64,000 nt of DNA from Halomonas heilongjiangensis (GTDB lineage: Bacteria; Pseudomonadota; Gammaproteobacteria; Pseudomonadales; Halomonadaceae), in NCBI RefSeq assembly GCF_002879645.1, contig NZ_PNRE01000009.1, positions 1-64,000 of the forward strand, read 5' to 3'. Each line of letters opens with the position of its first letter. The first letter of the stretch is position 1. Below, one piece after another: positions 12,167 to 21,190 of the stretch. The position numbers were made by a program, and so were the translations under genes. The notes under the pieces are model-generated. The model saw nothing but the letters and a program-made list of their open reading frames with translations, was not told where the DNA came from and made no database searches.

Positions 12167-12471
12167 GGGATCGATCCTCCGCTGGGTTGGACTAACACTA
12201 TAGCCGCTCCACGCCGCTCCTTTAGTGAATGACAAACGATGCACAAAACGCCCAGCGGGGGGCCGACGAGGCATCTCAGGTTGGTCGGTGCAGAGGGTAA
12301 CCTTCCATGGCCGATCCGCTCCCTGCGTGACGCGTGGTGCCATCCGGGCGGCGTTCCCGTTGGGCATGCTGTGTGCGACGTCACCCTCCCGGCGTAGCCT
12401 CCAGCGATCGGCGGAGCCCGACGAGAACGCCGCTGCTTCATGTGAGAAATCACTGATGCCAAGGGAGCGAC
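12167..12471. other. Intergenic stretch without a recognisable gene
   Basis: About 300 bases between the small unknown pair and the FGE-like fragment. Open frames exist on both strands, but none has a ribosome site or recognisable protein sequence. It probably holds the promoter for the pair. Confidence 0.4.
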
Positions 12472-12927
12472 TCATATCACCCTCGCAAGACGAGACCTGA
12501 CGAGGCTGTCCGTAGTCGTAGCGGCACCGTCCAGGTTCAGATACCACAGCCCGGCATCGCTGCCGTTGGAACAGACGCCACCGCAATGGTCGACACGTTC
12601 ACCGCTGCCGTTCCAGAGGTGGAAATCCGGCACAGTGGCACCCGCCTCCGAACCCTGCCAGGTCGAGGCGACTAACAGATCAGCAATGGCGGCATCGGCC
12701 CTCACCGTATCCATGTAGACAAGCGAGGTGTTCGGGCGATTGATGCCGGTGCTGCCCCACATGCCGTCGTAGCCGCACCGCTCGATGAGTTCATCGGTGT
12801 GTCGCAGCCCGTCGGTCCATTCCGAGACGTTGCCCCACAGGGCGTAGATAACGCGATAGCTCGCTGCGGCGCTGTCGGTGAGCTGCACGCTACCGCTGGT
12901 GGAGTCGACGATGATGCCCGCGCGCAT
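12472..12927 (-). pseudogene. C-terminal fragment with FGE/sulfatase-modifying-like motif, fused to transposase debris
   Basis: The 151-codon frame opens with MRAGIIVDST, which continues the IS5-type transposase remnant immediately upstream, then switches to unrelated sequence with GNVSEWTDGL and a C-terminus SDAGLWYLNLDGA...SRLARVI. That pattern recalls formylglycine-generating-enzyme-like domains of phage or secreted proteins. The natural N-terminus is absent, so this is most likely a truncated gene joined to IS debris. Confidence 0.4.
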
Positions 12928-13340
12928 GACAGGCCCTGCTCAACCAGGCTGGCGTTGATCTCCTCGAGGATCCGCTGGGTCAGCGCATGCTTTTCCAGCA
13001 GGTGGCGGAAGCGCAGCAGCGTGGTCGCGTCCTACATGATCTCGATGGCAAGATCGATACCCACGAAGTCGTGCATCGCCCGGCTGACGTAGATAGCATT
13101 CTCCAGCGCTTCATCGGCTAGGGCTTACCACTGCTGGAGGAAGTAGAGGCGCAGCATGCGCTCCAGGCGGAATGGCGGTCTGCCCCGCTTACTGGCGGCA
13201 TTCGGAAAGTAGAACGGCGACAGCGCGTCGATCAGCCGTTGCCAAAGCACCAGGGTCTCCATCTGGGCCAGGAACCGCTCGCAGCGGGTGATCTTCTTTT
13301 TGTTCTGGTGCTCAGCCTGGGCAAACGAGATTTGCTTCAT
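12895..13340 (-). pseudogene. IS5-family transposase, N-terminal remnant with stop codons
   Basis: From ATG 13340 the frame reads MKQISFAQAEHQNKKKITRC and ASKRGRPPFRLERMLRLYFL, typical of IS5-family transposases, and stops at 13125 after FLQQW. Downstream on the same strand the homology resumes (ALENAIYVSRAMHDFVGIDL), meets a second stop near 13033, and resumes as LLRFRHLLEKHALTQRILEE until it runs into the FGE-like fragment. The catalytic C-terminal half is absent here. Confidence 0.8.
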
Positions 13341-13544
13341 CGGATGGCCTTGGTCAGACAGTGGTAGGAGGGCCATCTACCCCGCCAGTGGCTGCCAGGC
13401 AGCTGTGGCGGGATTTATGCAGCACTTCATAAGCGCTATAGTGGTGTGATCAGTATTTCTGTGCTCACTTCGATAATGAGTACAAGAAGTATGAAATGAT
13501 GCAAAAAGGCGGTTACCTTAACATTCTATGAGTAGGTGGGTGTT

Positions 13545-13913
13545 ATGAGCATGGAACTAAAAGTAGAATATCAACTACTAGAAGCCCCCAACAACCACAT
13601 CATCAAGATCAGCACGGATGGCTACCAGCTTCGTCACACAAAAAAGAAATACGAACTCAATATTACTATCACAAACCTCACAAAAAATAAAAGCTTCAAA
13701 ATCGATGTAGAGGTTCTGTACGGCTTTAACGACCGTCCGATTTCGGAGCTACTTCCGAGAGAAATAGCTATCGTCAAAAAATGGTTCGTATTCCAAGAAG
13801 AACTGCGCGACAACAGCAAGCTTTACGGCATTCATCCAGTCCCCGTAATCAATTGCGTCAAGTCATTCTGTTCGCACTTTGATAATGAATATGAGCTATA
13901 CGAAATGCCCTAA
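13545..13913 (+). CDS. AT-rich unknown protein
   Basis: 122 residues from ATG 13545, with AGGTGG five bases upstream; GTG 13536 is an alternative. Rich in Lys, Asn, Ile and Tyr, with alternating beta-like pattern (YELNITITNLTKNKSFKIDVEVLYGF). No family recognised. The low GC contrasts sharply with the flanking chromosome and points to recent transfer. Confidence 0.6.
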   Translation: MSMELKVEYQLLEAPNNHIIKISTDGYQLRHTKKKYELNITITNLTKNKSFKIDVEVLYGFNDRPISELLPREIAIVKKWFVFQEELRDNSKLYGIHPVPVINCVKSFCSHFDNEYELYEMP

Positions 13914-14120
13914 CACGCATTGCCACCAACCTGGGCGAGATCTATCGGCCTCTATTGCCCACAACAATCAAAAATGTACACAAAACCGAAATGAGCACAT
14001 ATTATCCATACCCCGCACCAAACATATTGGACCTTGGGGAATTAGCGACGGTTTTGTAAGGCTGGTGACGATTATGTTTGCATATGTGAGTTGTGTACAT
14101 CGAGAGGGGGTTGGTTGGGG

Positions 14121-14150
14121 TAATAAAAAGCCCCGTATAGTGACAGGGCT
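14121..14150 (-). terminator. Rho-independent terminator of the recombinase gene
   Basis: On the minus strand AGCCCTG pairs with CGGGGCT around a 10-nt loop, followed by TTTTATTA. It lies 20 bases after the recombinase stop. Confidence 0.65.
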
Positions 14151-14169
14151 AGGAGGGTTGGTGGTGATG

Positions 14170-15243
14170 CTATAGAGACATACCGGGATCTTTATTATAA
14201 TCTCTGTTCCTTATTGCTTGTCCGATGTCAAAGTTTTCACCTCTTGTCTTGCCGAAGCGCTCACCTATATCATCCTTAACCTTAGAAATGGTTTCTTCGT
14301 CAACGCTCGGAATATTAGCACTGACATTTCCTGAGCGGAAGTGACCATAGCTTGATATGCTCGACGTATTCTTGTGACCCATTATAGCCGCTGCAATGAT
14401 CCTGCCGCCCTCGGTTTCGTATAGCTGACGCTTAAGATTGGAACCGAAAGTGTAGCGAAGAGAGTATAGGCAGAAGTGCTTCACAGTATTGTTGAACATC
14501 TTGCGAGACGCCCTGTGAATACGCATTTGTGCTGCCTTTATACGTAGCTCGTCTAGGCCCTTTGACCTCGTCAAGGCATCGTGCAGAGACTTGTTGTACG
14601 AGACCGTCAAAATTCTGTCTAATCCGCGAGCCTTGAATTTTTGCTTCTCGCCAATGAGGGTCTTTTTGCTGCCTTTGATCTTGACAGTAATTTCCTCATC
14701 TTCGAATGCACTCAAAACCTCAAGGTGTTCTGCCTCACTTGGACGAATTCCCAAAGACTTTCCTAATACGATGAGATCGAGAGAGTCTTGGTCCTTATGC
14801 TCAATTCTATCCTTGACGATAACTCTCATAACATCATCTGTTACCTTAACTAGTCTACGACTCTTCTTCGTATTATGAGATCGCTCAGAGACAGGGGCAG
14901 GGTTATCTATAGCGCGGATCTCGTCACCGTACTTGCTCTTCCCGGCAGCCTTGTACATGATCGTCAAGGCCCTACGTAGCTTTCTCCATGAATCACTTGT
15001 TTTACTATGCGCAGTAGCTTTCAATGACAACATGACAAGAGCGTGATTCTCGGCAAGCATGGCTTTGAATTCTTTTTTGGTCCTTATGCTTGCAATGTTC
15101 GTGACGATGACTTTGTTCAGAAACGCTGACGCATCACCAAGGTAGTTGTAGTATGTGGTTTCTTTTAAGATGTCCTTTTTATGGTCCTTGCAGAATTTGT
15201 TATAAGTCTTGAATAACTTCTCGTTAAATCTGGTGTGAGTCAT
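14170..15243 (-). CDS. Tyrosine recombinase (integrase-like) with altered box II
   Basis: 357 residues. The N-terminal part is a basic alpha-helical core-binding domain. The C-terminal catalytic domain shows box I Arg in LGIRPSEAEHL, a Lys-rich beta turn, box II LYSLRYTF where the usual HxxR is YxxR, then MGHKNTSSISSYGHF with the candidate nucleophile Tyr. The family cuts and joins DNA at attachment sites. It is the only integrase-like gene in the window, lies 2.7 kb from the tRNA and is AT-rich. The C-terminal extension of about 45 residues after the Tyr is longer than in classic phage integrases. No clear ribosome site precedes ATG 15243. Confidence 0.8.
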   Translation of the reverse strand: MTHTRFNEKLFKTYNKFCKDHKKDILKETTYYNYLGDASAFLNKVIVTNIASIRTKKEFKAMLAENHALVMLSLKATAHSKTSDSWRKLRRALTIMYKAAGKSKYGDEIRAIDNPAPVSERSHNTKKSRRLVKVTDDVMRVIVKDRIEHKDQDSLDLIVLGKSLGIRPSEAEHLEVLSAFEDEEITVKIKGSKKTLIGEKQKFKARGLDRILTVSYNKSLHDALTRSKGLDELRIKAAQMRIHRASRKMFNNTVKHFCLYSLRYTFGSNLKRQLYETEGGRIIAAAIMGHKNTSSISSYGHFRSGNVSANIPSVDEETISKVKDDIGERFGKTRGENFDIGQAIRNRDYNKDPGMSL

Positions 15244-15321
15244 AGGTCGTTTAGGATTATATATTTATTATATCATAAATACAATCGTCATGGCTGTTAC
15301 TAGCAAAAAGGGAATAAGTCA

Positions 15322-15417
15322 GTGGTCCATTAAGTTAAAATCAAACCTTTAAGCAGATGGGGCAGATATGACCCAGGGTGGTCCAGTAATGACCCAGATT
15401 GGGCAAAAGTTGACCCA
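15322..15417. promoter_or_regulatory. Direct-repeat array upstream of the recombinase (possible arm-type or operator sites)
   Basis: TGACCCA occurs at 15369-15375, 15390-15396 and 15411-15417, spaced 21 bases, two helical turns. GTGGTCCA-TTAA/GTAA occurs at 15322 and 15378. Regular spacing on one DNA face suggests cooperative binding of a recombinase, excisionase or repressor; this is inference. Confidence 0.45.
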
Positions 15418-16062
15418 ACAAATTCACTTATATCCTGAAATCTTTGGAATCCCCCATGGATACTAGCTTTTTCGCACTCTGGTAGTGCGACACCTTCTCA
15501 TGCACGCTCTCGGTGAAAGTGAATCCTGAGCCATATGCTCCCAGCTAGTGCGAACCCTCCCGACCTTCACTCTCTATGCTTGCGACCTTCTACGCATAGC
15601 GCTCTCGGCGGGAGCGACCCCTCTGCATCTTCACTTACTCGCCCTGCGCAAAACCCCGCTTGGGCTGCGTCGTTCAGATCCCTCACGGTCGCGGCTCGGT
15701 CATCGGAATTGCCAGACTCGCTGACGCTCACTGAATTCCTCGTAGCTTGTCGTCCCTTTTTATTGACACATTCTCGACTCGCTACGCTCGCTCGAACTGA
15801 GTCAACAAAAAGCTCCTAAAGCTAACCCCTCGCCATACTCCCACGGTAGTGGGAGTATGGTACCCGCTAACACCATCGCCATTCGTCATCCACCCGGTCT
15901 CGCCGCAGCTCGCCGGGGGATTCCTCTTGGCGAGGCTGACGCCCTACACTCGCTTACGCTCGGCAGACCTTTCAGCCAAAACCTTTTGTTAATTGCAAGA
16001 TCATTGCCACGTGAAATTTTTGAGCGAGTGTGCAATAATGGTGTAAATAGTTGGTACTTTCT
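15418..16062. other. Hairpin-rich non-coding stretch
   Basis: No convincing gene. Hairpins include 15472-15490 (7-bp stem, loop CTGGT), 15833-15860 (12-bp perfect stem, loop GGTA), and an imperfect palindrome of about 46 bases around 15767-15812 (TTGACACA...TGAGTCAA with CGCTACGCTCG in the centre). Several other GCTCGC-type repeats occur. A structured RNA or recombination region is possible; the 94-codon open frame at 15535 is Ser/Leu-rich and looks non-coding. Confidence 0.45.
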
Positions 16063-16413
16063 GTGAGTGAGCTGAAAATAAATTTAACGAAAGATTTAAT
16101 TAGAACATCCATGGAGCTTAAAAAGCTATATGATGCTATTGGGCTGTTAAAAGAGGCGCGTATAAAGTGTGAATGTAGCTTAGATTATTGCTTCATGTTG
16201 ATGCGCCGAGGGGCATTAGGTGATGATGTTGCTGTTAATGCACTTGAGTATGCTATAAAGCAAGCAGCGCTACAGGCGAGGTTGAGTATCATGGCTAGGC
16301 CACGGTGGAGAAAAAGGATAGAGGATATCCAGTGTGGTCGTGAGCGAGTAAAAACAATGAGAGTCCTCACTTATCAAGCACTGTACCCATTTGCTATGAA
16401 AGAGCTTGAGTGA
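16063..16413 (+). CDS. AT-rich unknown protein, start uncertain
   Basis: About 116 residues from GTG 16063; TTG 16051 and ATG 16111 are alternatives and none has a clear ribosome site. The sequence is helical and basic (MELKKLYDAIGLLKEARIK...MARPRWRKRIEDIQ). No family recognised. Base composition matches the neighbouring foreign genes. Confidence 0.4.
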   Translation: MSELKINLTKDLIRTSMELKKLYDAIGLLKEARIKCECSLDYCFMLMRRGALGDDVAVNALEYAIKQAALQARLSIMARPRWRKRIEDIQCGRERVKTMRVLTYQALYPFAMKELE

Positions 16414-16617
16414 AGAAAGCCAATCAGTATGTCATAAAAACTGACTCTATTTCATGTGTGGAGATAGCATTCCCTAGTCATCGTGATATAGGAGATGCAT
16501 TCAGAGCCTAAAGGGTTGCATTTGAACAGAGTCGGATGCTGTGGTTATCTATAAGTGAAACTTTATAGCCATACTCCGGCTCTGTGTCATTAATTCAGAG
16601 TTCTGCCCAGCTGGGGA

Positions 16618-17019
16618 TTATTTCTTGGCCTCCTTGTTTTCCGAGTTCAATAATATGAACTGCTGTATGGCAAGTACGACCAATTCAGCAAGCTGTTTGT
16701 TTATATCGACACTGTTTATGTCAATGCCTTTCTGTGCTAAATAGGCTAGAAGAGGTTTGGCGTAACCCTCTATCCTAATAGGGCTGTGTTGCCCCCTTTC
16801 TACAAAAGCGTATGGGGACATCCCGCTTCTTTCGATGTTTCCATCAGAGTCTGTAAGTTCTATGCTGACATAGCAACAAAATATGGTGTATCTCTTGGTT
16901 CCATGAAATGCTCTAACGCCAGCTACCAATGATGTGTTGTATTTTGCCTTCAAGGCCCTAGGGGATGGTGATAATTCATTGAGATATTGGTTAATTCTTA
17001 CGGACTGTAGTTTGCTCAT
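16618..17019 (-). CDS. Unknown protein of the island
   Basis: 133 residues from ATG 17019, chosen for AAGGA seven bases upstream. The core is beta-rich (YTIFCCYVSIELTDSDGNIERSG), with a helical Lys/Glu-rich tail (NSENKEAKK). No family recognised. Alone on its strand, AT-rich. Confidence 0.6.
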   Translation of the reverse strand: MSKLQSVRINQYLNELSPSPRALKAKYNTSLVAGVRAFHGTKRYTIFCCYVSIELTDSDGNIERSGMSPYAFVERGQHSPIRIEGYAKPLLAYLAQKGIDINSVDINKQLAELVVLAIQQFILLNSENKEAKK

Positions 17020-17221
17020 TTCTGTTTCCTTACTATGCGTTGGTATGGCTTTACTATAGAAGGCTAGGCAGACTTGGCAAGCTAGAATCAAAAAAAATAC
17101 CTGTCATAATTATTATTGCGAAAATTAAATCAGTCCGGTGTCATCACTATCTTGGTGTAATGTGAGCCCTGTAGTTTAGCTGGTTAGTCCCAGGGCTCTT
17201 AGATATACGCGCAAGCTCGCC

Positions 17222-17866
17222 TTAGGCTTCGGAGCATCTGCCTGGAAAGGGGATAATCATAGCTCGAGAACTTGGCTCAAGGCTCAGGCCCAGCATGGAT
17301 TTCAGATATTTTGAGCACATACGTAGGGCGTGATGGGGTTCTTCCAGAAAGGCTTCGACTGCCGAGGGATTGACAGCGAGTTTCTCGGACGCTTCTTGCA
17401 CAGATGGCACTGAGCGCATATTGCTTGCATCTGCACCGGATAGATTCACAGCAGTCTCCACACTCATTTCGAGTAGGTTTTGGATGGGCTCCCCGCGACG
17501 AAGGGCCCCATCCTTTGCTGTCAGTTCAACGGCATCTTGTTCCTGTACGATCCAGCTTCCGGCCATGCGGACGCGCTGCTCCTCAGTTACCTCGTGGGGC
17601 AGCATGATCCGATCCTCGCCAATGGCATACTGAAAAGCAGGGGATGTCAGGTGAGGCCAGTTGGCTAAGCACACTCTGTTGAATGACGCTATAAACTGTG
17701 CCTTGGTGTAGCATGATAAATGCGCATGGTCGTTTTCTCGCATAGCTTCATACAAGTCCTCTGGCCCTTCTGAGAGTGACATGCGGAATTCGTCAGGATA
17801 GAGGTCATCATCTCTAGTGAAGAACGAGATAATCCGGGCGTCGAGAAGGGAGATCAGTTGTGCCAT
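17222..17866 (-). CDS. Unknown protein, first of a likely pair
   Basis: 214 residues from ATG 17866, preceded by GGAG. Contains a regular acidic/helical N-terminus (LLDARIISFFTRDDDLYPDEF) and no recognised domain or membrane segment. The gene upstream on the same strand (17939-18421) is 72 bases away, so they may share a transcript. Confidence 0.65.
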   Translation of the reverse strand: MAQLISLLDARIISFFTRDDDLYPDEFRMSLSEGPEDLYEAMRENDHAHLSCYTKAQFIASFNRVCLANWPHLTSPAFQYAIGEDRIMLPHEVTEEQRVRMAGSWIVQEQDAVELTAKDGALRRGEPIQNLLEMSVETAVNLSGADASNMRSVPSVQEASEKLAVNPSAVEAFLEEPHHALRMCSKYLKSMLGLSLEPSSRAMIIPFPGRCSEA

Positions 17867-17938
17867 GTGGTCGCTCCTGAAGCGTGAAGATATGGGCTGC
17901 CCGAAGAGGGCGGCCTGCCGATGTCGTTGGGGTGGCGT

Positions 17939-18421
17939 TTACGCAGTCTGGTTCGGACTAGAACCAACCAGATAGCTTGCTAGATCGCCAATAATGAATT
18001 CGATGGCGGCGACCAACACGACAGAACGGCTGTACAGCCGCAGTCGCTTATCGGTTACAGCTTCAGGTAGTGAACCTTGAAGGTCCTCTTGCCTAGTCAC
18101 GTTTTGACGCTTCATCATGCAGCGAATAGCGCTGGCATGTGCCTGATCCTGGCGACCAGAGGCAATGCGCTCAAGAATGCGGCGGACGCGACGGTACTCA
18201 ATGTCGAGAGCAATCAGTTCAGATTCCTCGTCTTGCGTCAGGAGTAGTCCGCGATTGGCGTACAGCAACAGTAGAAGGCGTTCCCGCGATAAGTGCAGGT
18301 CGCTATATATCCCGAATAGGGCATCGTTCGAGGCATCCCCAGTGGAAAATTCACGGGGAATAGTCGTCGCTACAGGATGAGAGACGAGGGTGTGCTGCTC
18401 CGCTTGCTGTGACGGATGCAT
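17939..18421 (-). CDS. Unknown helical protein, upstream partner
   Basis: 160 residues from ATG 18421, chosen because AGGAG lies seven bases upstream; an ATG at 18475 lacks one. Central Arg/Glu-rich helices (IEYRRVRRILERIASGRQDQ) precede a moderately hydrophobic end (SVVLVAAIEFIIGDLASYL) that could be one membrane helix. No family recognised. Confidence 0.6.
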   Translation of the reverse strand: MHPSQQAEQHTLVSHPVATTIPREFSTGDASNDALFGIYSDLHLSRERLLLLLYANRGLLLTQDEESELIALDIEYRRVRRILERIASGRQDQAHASAIRCMMKRQNVTRQEDLQGSLPEAVTDKRLRLYSRSVVLVAAIEFIIGDLASYLVGSSPNQTA

Positions 18422-18964
18422 GAGCGATCTCCTTTGCTCGTTGTGTTGTGTAGCCTGCCAAGGCTGAACTGTCATGCCAAATGAGAAAGGCTCCTATCTT
18501 GTTGGCATGTGGCTGTTGATGGATGAGTTAATTTCTAACGATGCCAAGTCATGGAGGCATCAATGCAACGAGCGTCCCGGTGGAGATCATCCGGGAGGGC
18601 ATTGTGGGTACAGCAGACCCGGCCCTGTGCTTCTAATAAAAAATTCAATAATAGGTTGCAAAGCCGAGGATCATGCTCTCGTATTAAGCAACGATAAGAA
18701 CTTTACTCTACATTAGTAATGATTGCAAGAATTTTCGTTGACGTAGCGAAATTTCTCTGCTGCGTGGTTGTGACGTCAGTCGGTGATGGCTCTCGTGTAG
18801 CTACTATTCTAGCCAAAGGGCAGGGTAGTGGCGGCTGGACTGGATGAGTGCAATGGCACCGAATCCGTGCGTCATTGCCGATGATGCAGTTTCCAGCTTG
18901 CGCCATGGCGTTATCTTGGCTAGAGTCTCTGCATCATAGGCGATGACGTACACATTGGAGCCAG
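18422..18964. other. Intergenic stretch upstream of the restriction operon
   Basis: About 540 bases between divergent transcription units. Open frames on either strand lack ribosome sites and familiar protein sequence. It must contain the promoters for the unknown pair and for the type I system. Confidence 0.45.
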
Positions 18965-19642
18965 ATGAATACCTCCAAGCCCCATCAAGCTCTCTTGAAG
19001 GCCCTGGCGGATATCAAGCCAGGCTATCCCTTCCGAGGGGCAATCAGGCACGACCCCAAGGGTGAGGTAAGCGTGGTGCAGGTACGCCATCTCGACCCGG
19101 AATACGGCTTCGGTGAGGGCTGTCAGGCAGCTTCGCTCGATCGTGTGACCTTAGAAGGCCGGCGTAAGCCGGATTATCTGCAATCCGGTGACATCCTGTT
19201 CGTCTCTCGTGGCGCGCGTTTTTTTTCCGCTGTGGTGCCTCAGGCTATCCCTGAGCACACTGTCTGCACCCCGCCCTTTTTCCTGATTCGGCTCAGCGAA
19301 TCTGGGAAAGCTGTCATCACGCCGGAATTCCTCGCGTGGCAGATCAACCATCATGAAGCGCAGTCGTACCTGACCAGGCTTGGGCAGGGAACACTGCAAC
19401 ACAGCATCAGCAAGTCCCAGCTCAAGGGTCTGCCTGTGACCATTCCATCGCTTCATCGACAGTCCCTGGTCACCTCACTCCACCGTGCCGCGCTGGATGA
19501 GGCTGAGCAGTTAAGGGCGCTGATCGCCAATCGTGAACAGGAAATGCGCGCCCTGGGCATGGCCGTGCTCTCGGAAGCGCGGGCATCCGAACAGGCTCCC
19601 GTCCCCGCCCAGAACGACCAGGCCGCAGCTGGCCACCCCTGA
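18965..19642 (+). CDS. Single-TRD HsdS-like protein
   Basis: 225 residues, about half a normal specificity subunit. It has one target-recognition-like module (FRGAIRHDPKGEVSVVQVRHLDPEYG, RKPDYLQSGDILFVSRGAR, GTLQHSISKSQLKGLPVTIP) followed by a coiled helix (LDEAEQLRALIANREQEMRAL), the order expected for one S half. It may dimerise to act as an alternative specificity unit, or be an accessory DNA reader. It sits 15 bases before hsdM with its own GGAG site, so it heads the operon. A T8 run at 19219-19226 within the gene could permit slippage. Confidence 0.7.
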   Translation: MNTSKPHQALLKALADIKPGYPFRGAIRHDPKGEVSVVQVRHLDPEYGFGEGCQAASLDRVTLEGRRKPDYLQSGDILFVSRGARFFSAVVPQAIPEHTVCTPPFFLIRLSESGKAVITPEFLAWQINHHEAQSYLTRLGQGTLQHSISKSQLKGLPVTIPSLHRQSLVTSLHRAALDEAEQLRALIANREQEMRALGMAVLSEARASEQAPVPAQNDQAAAGHP

Positions 19643-19657
19643 TTAAGGAGAACACCC

Positions 19658-21190
19658 ATGAGCAACGACGCTACTCACAACGTGGCCATCAAGCAGGAGC
19701 GGATCAACAAGGCCGTCTGGAATGCCTGCGACACCTTCCGGGGCACCGTCGATCCCAGCATCTACAAGGACTACGTGCTGACCATGCTGTTTGTGAAGTA
19801 CCTGTCGGATGTCTGGCAGGATCACTACGACCAGTACAAGGCCGAGCACGGCGACTTCCCCGCGCTGATACATGAGTTGATGCAGAACGAACGCTTCGTG
19901 CTGCCTCCAGACGCCAATTTCTACTCGATGTATGAAGCCCGTCATGAGCCGGGCAACGGCGAGCGCATCGACAAGGCCCTTCACGCCATCGAAGAGGCCA
20001 ACACCGGCAAGCTGGCCGATGTCTTCCAGGACATCAGCTTCAACTCCACGAAGCTGGGCGACGAGAGACAGAAGAACGAGATCCTCAAGGCGCTGCTGGA
20101 GGACTTCGCCAAGGATGATCTGAACCTGCGGCCGAGCCGCGTAGGCAAGCTCGACATCATCGGCAACGCCTACGAGTACCTGATCAAGCAGTTTGCGGCG
20201 TCCTCGGGCAAGAAGGCGGGTGAGTTCTATACCCCGCCCGAGGTGTCCGAGTTGATTGCCGAGCTGGTGGCACCTATCGAGGGTGATGAAATCAGCGATC
20301 CTGCCTGTGGTTCCGCCTCATTGCTGCTGAAGTGTGCCAACCAGGTTCGCAATGCCTATGACGGCTCCAAGCGCTTCGCCCTGTATGGGCAGGAGGCCAT
20401 TGGCAGCACCTGGGCGCTGGCCAAAATGAACATGTTCCTGCACGGCATCGACAACCACAAGATCGAGTGGGGCGATACCCTGCGCAACCCCAAGCTGCTC
20501 GATGGCGAAGGCAAGCTGATGCACTTTGACGTGGTGGTGGCCAATCCGCCGTTCTCATTGGAGAAATGGGGACATGAGGCCGCAAGCCACGATCCCTATG
20601 GCCGATTCCGGCGCGGCGTACCGCCCAAGACCAAGGGGGACTACGCCTTCATCCTCCACATGATCGAGACCCTCAAGCCGCGTACCGGGCGCATGGGCGT
20701 GGTGGTGCCGCATGGCGTGCTGTTTAGGGGTTCCAGTGAGGGCAAGATCCGCAAGGAGCTGATCGACGAGGGCTTGCTGGATGCGGTGATCGGCCTGCCG
20801 GAGAAGCTCTTCTATGGTACCGGCATCCCGGCGGCGATCCTGGTGTTCCGCAAGGACAAGATCGATAGCAAGGTGCTGTTCATTGACGCCAGCAGGGACT
20901 TCGTGGCGGGTAAGAACCAGAACCAGCTCAGCGACGAGAACGTGGCCAAGGTCGTGAGCACTTACCAAAAGCGTGAGACAGTCGACAAGTACAGCTACCT
21001 GGCCTCCCTGGAGGACATCCAGGAGAACGACTACAACCTTAACATCCCTCGCTACGTCGACACCTTCGAGGAAGAGGAAGAGATCGACCTGATGGCGGTT
21101 CGTGCAGAGCGACAGAAGCTCAAGTCACGGCTCGATGAGCTGGACCGCGAGATGGAGGGATACCTCAAGGAATTGGGCTATGTCTCGTGA
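19658..21190 (+). CDS. hsdM: Type I restriction-modification DNA methyltransferase subunit
   Basis: 510 residues: N-terminal helical domain (AVWNACDTFRGTVDPSIYKD), then an N6-adenine methyltransferase with SAM motif DPACGSASLLL and catalytic NPPFSLEKWG, GEFYTPPEVSELI before it, and a C-terminal coiled tail. With HsdS it methylates adenines in the target site. AAGGAG lies seven bases before ATG 19658. The stop overlaps the start of the DUF1016 gene. Confidence 0.95.
   Translation: MSNDATHNVAIKQERINKAVWNACDTFRGTVDPSIYKDYVLTMLFVKYLSDVWQDHYDQYKAEHGDFPALIHELMQNERFVLPPDANFYSMYEARHEPGNGERIDKALHAIEEANTGKLADVFQDISFNSTKLGDERQKNEILKALLEDFAKDDLNLRPSRVGKLDIIGNAYEYLIKQFAASSGKKAGEFYTPPEVSELIAELVAPIEGDEISDPACGSASLLLKCANQVRNAYDGSKRFALYGQEAIGSTWALAKMNMFLHGIDNHKIEWGDTLRNPKLLDGEGKLMHFDVVVANPPFSLEKWGHEAASHDPYGRFRRGVPPKTKGDYAFILHMIETLKPRTGRMGVVVPHGVLFRGSSEGKIRKELIDEGLLDAVIGLPEKLFYGTGIPAAILVFRKDKIDSKVLFIDASRDFVAGKNQNQLSDENVAKVVSTYQKRETVDKYSYLASLEDIQENDYNLNIPRYVDTFEEEEEIDLMAVRAERQKLKSRLDELDREMEGYLKELGYVS

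Noticed and set aside
12163..12462. 99-codon minus-strand frame near the small unknown pair
   Set aside because: Arg/Pro-rich, no ribosome site, and overlaps the start region of the better-supported 90-residue gene.
15535..15819. 94-codon frame in the hairpin-rich stretch
   Set aside because: Ser/Leu/Thr-rich with no domain or start signal; the DNA is better explained by hairpins.
17164..17198. tRNA-like fragment with a D-arm look (TAGTTTAGCTGGTTAG) inside an 8-bp hairpin
   Set aside because: No anticodon arm, T-arm or acceptor stem can be assembled; at most a small remnant or a hairpin.
18474..18716. 80-codon plus-strand frame
   Set aside because: No ribosome site, unnatural residue mix, and it runs through the expected promoter region between divergent genes.
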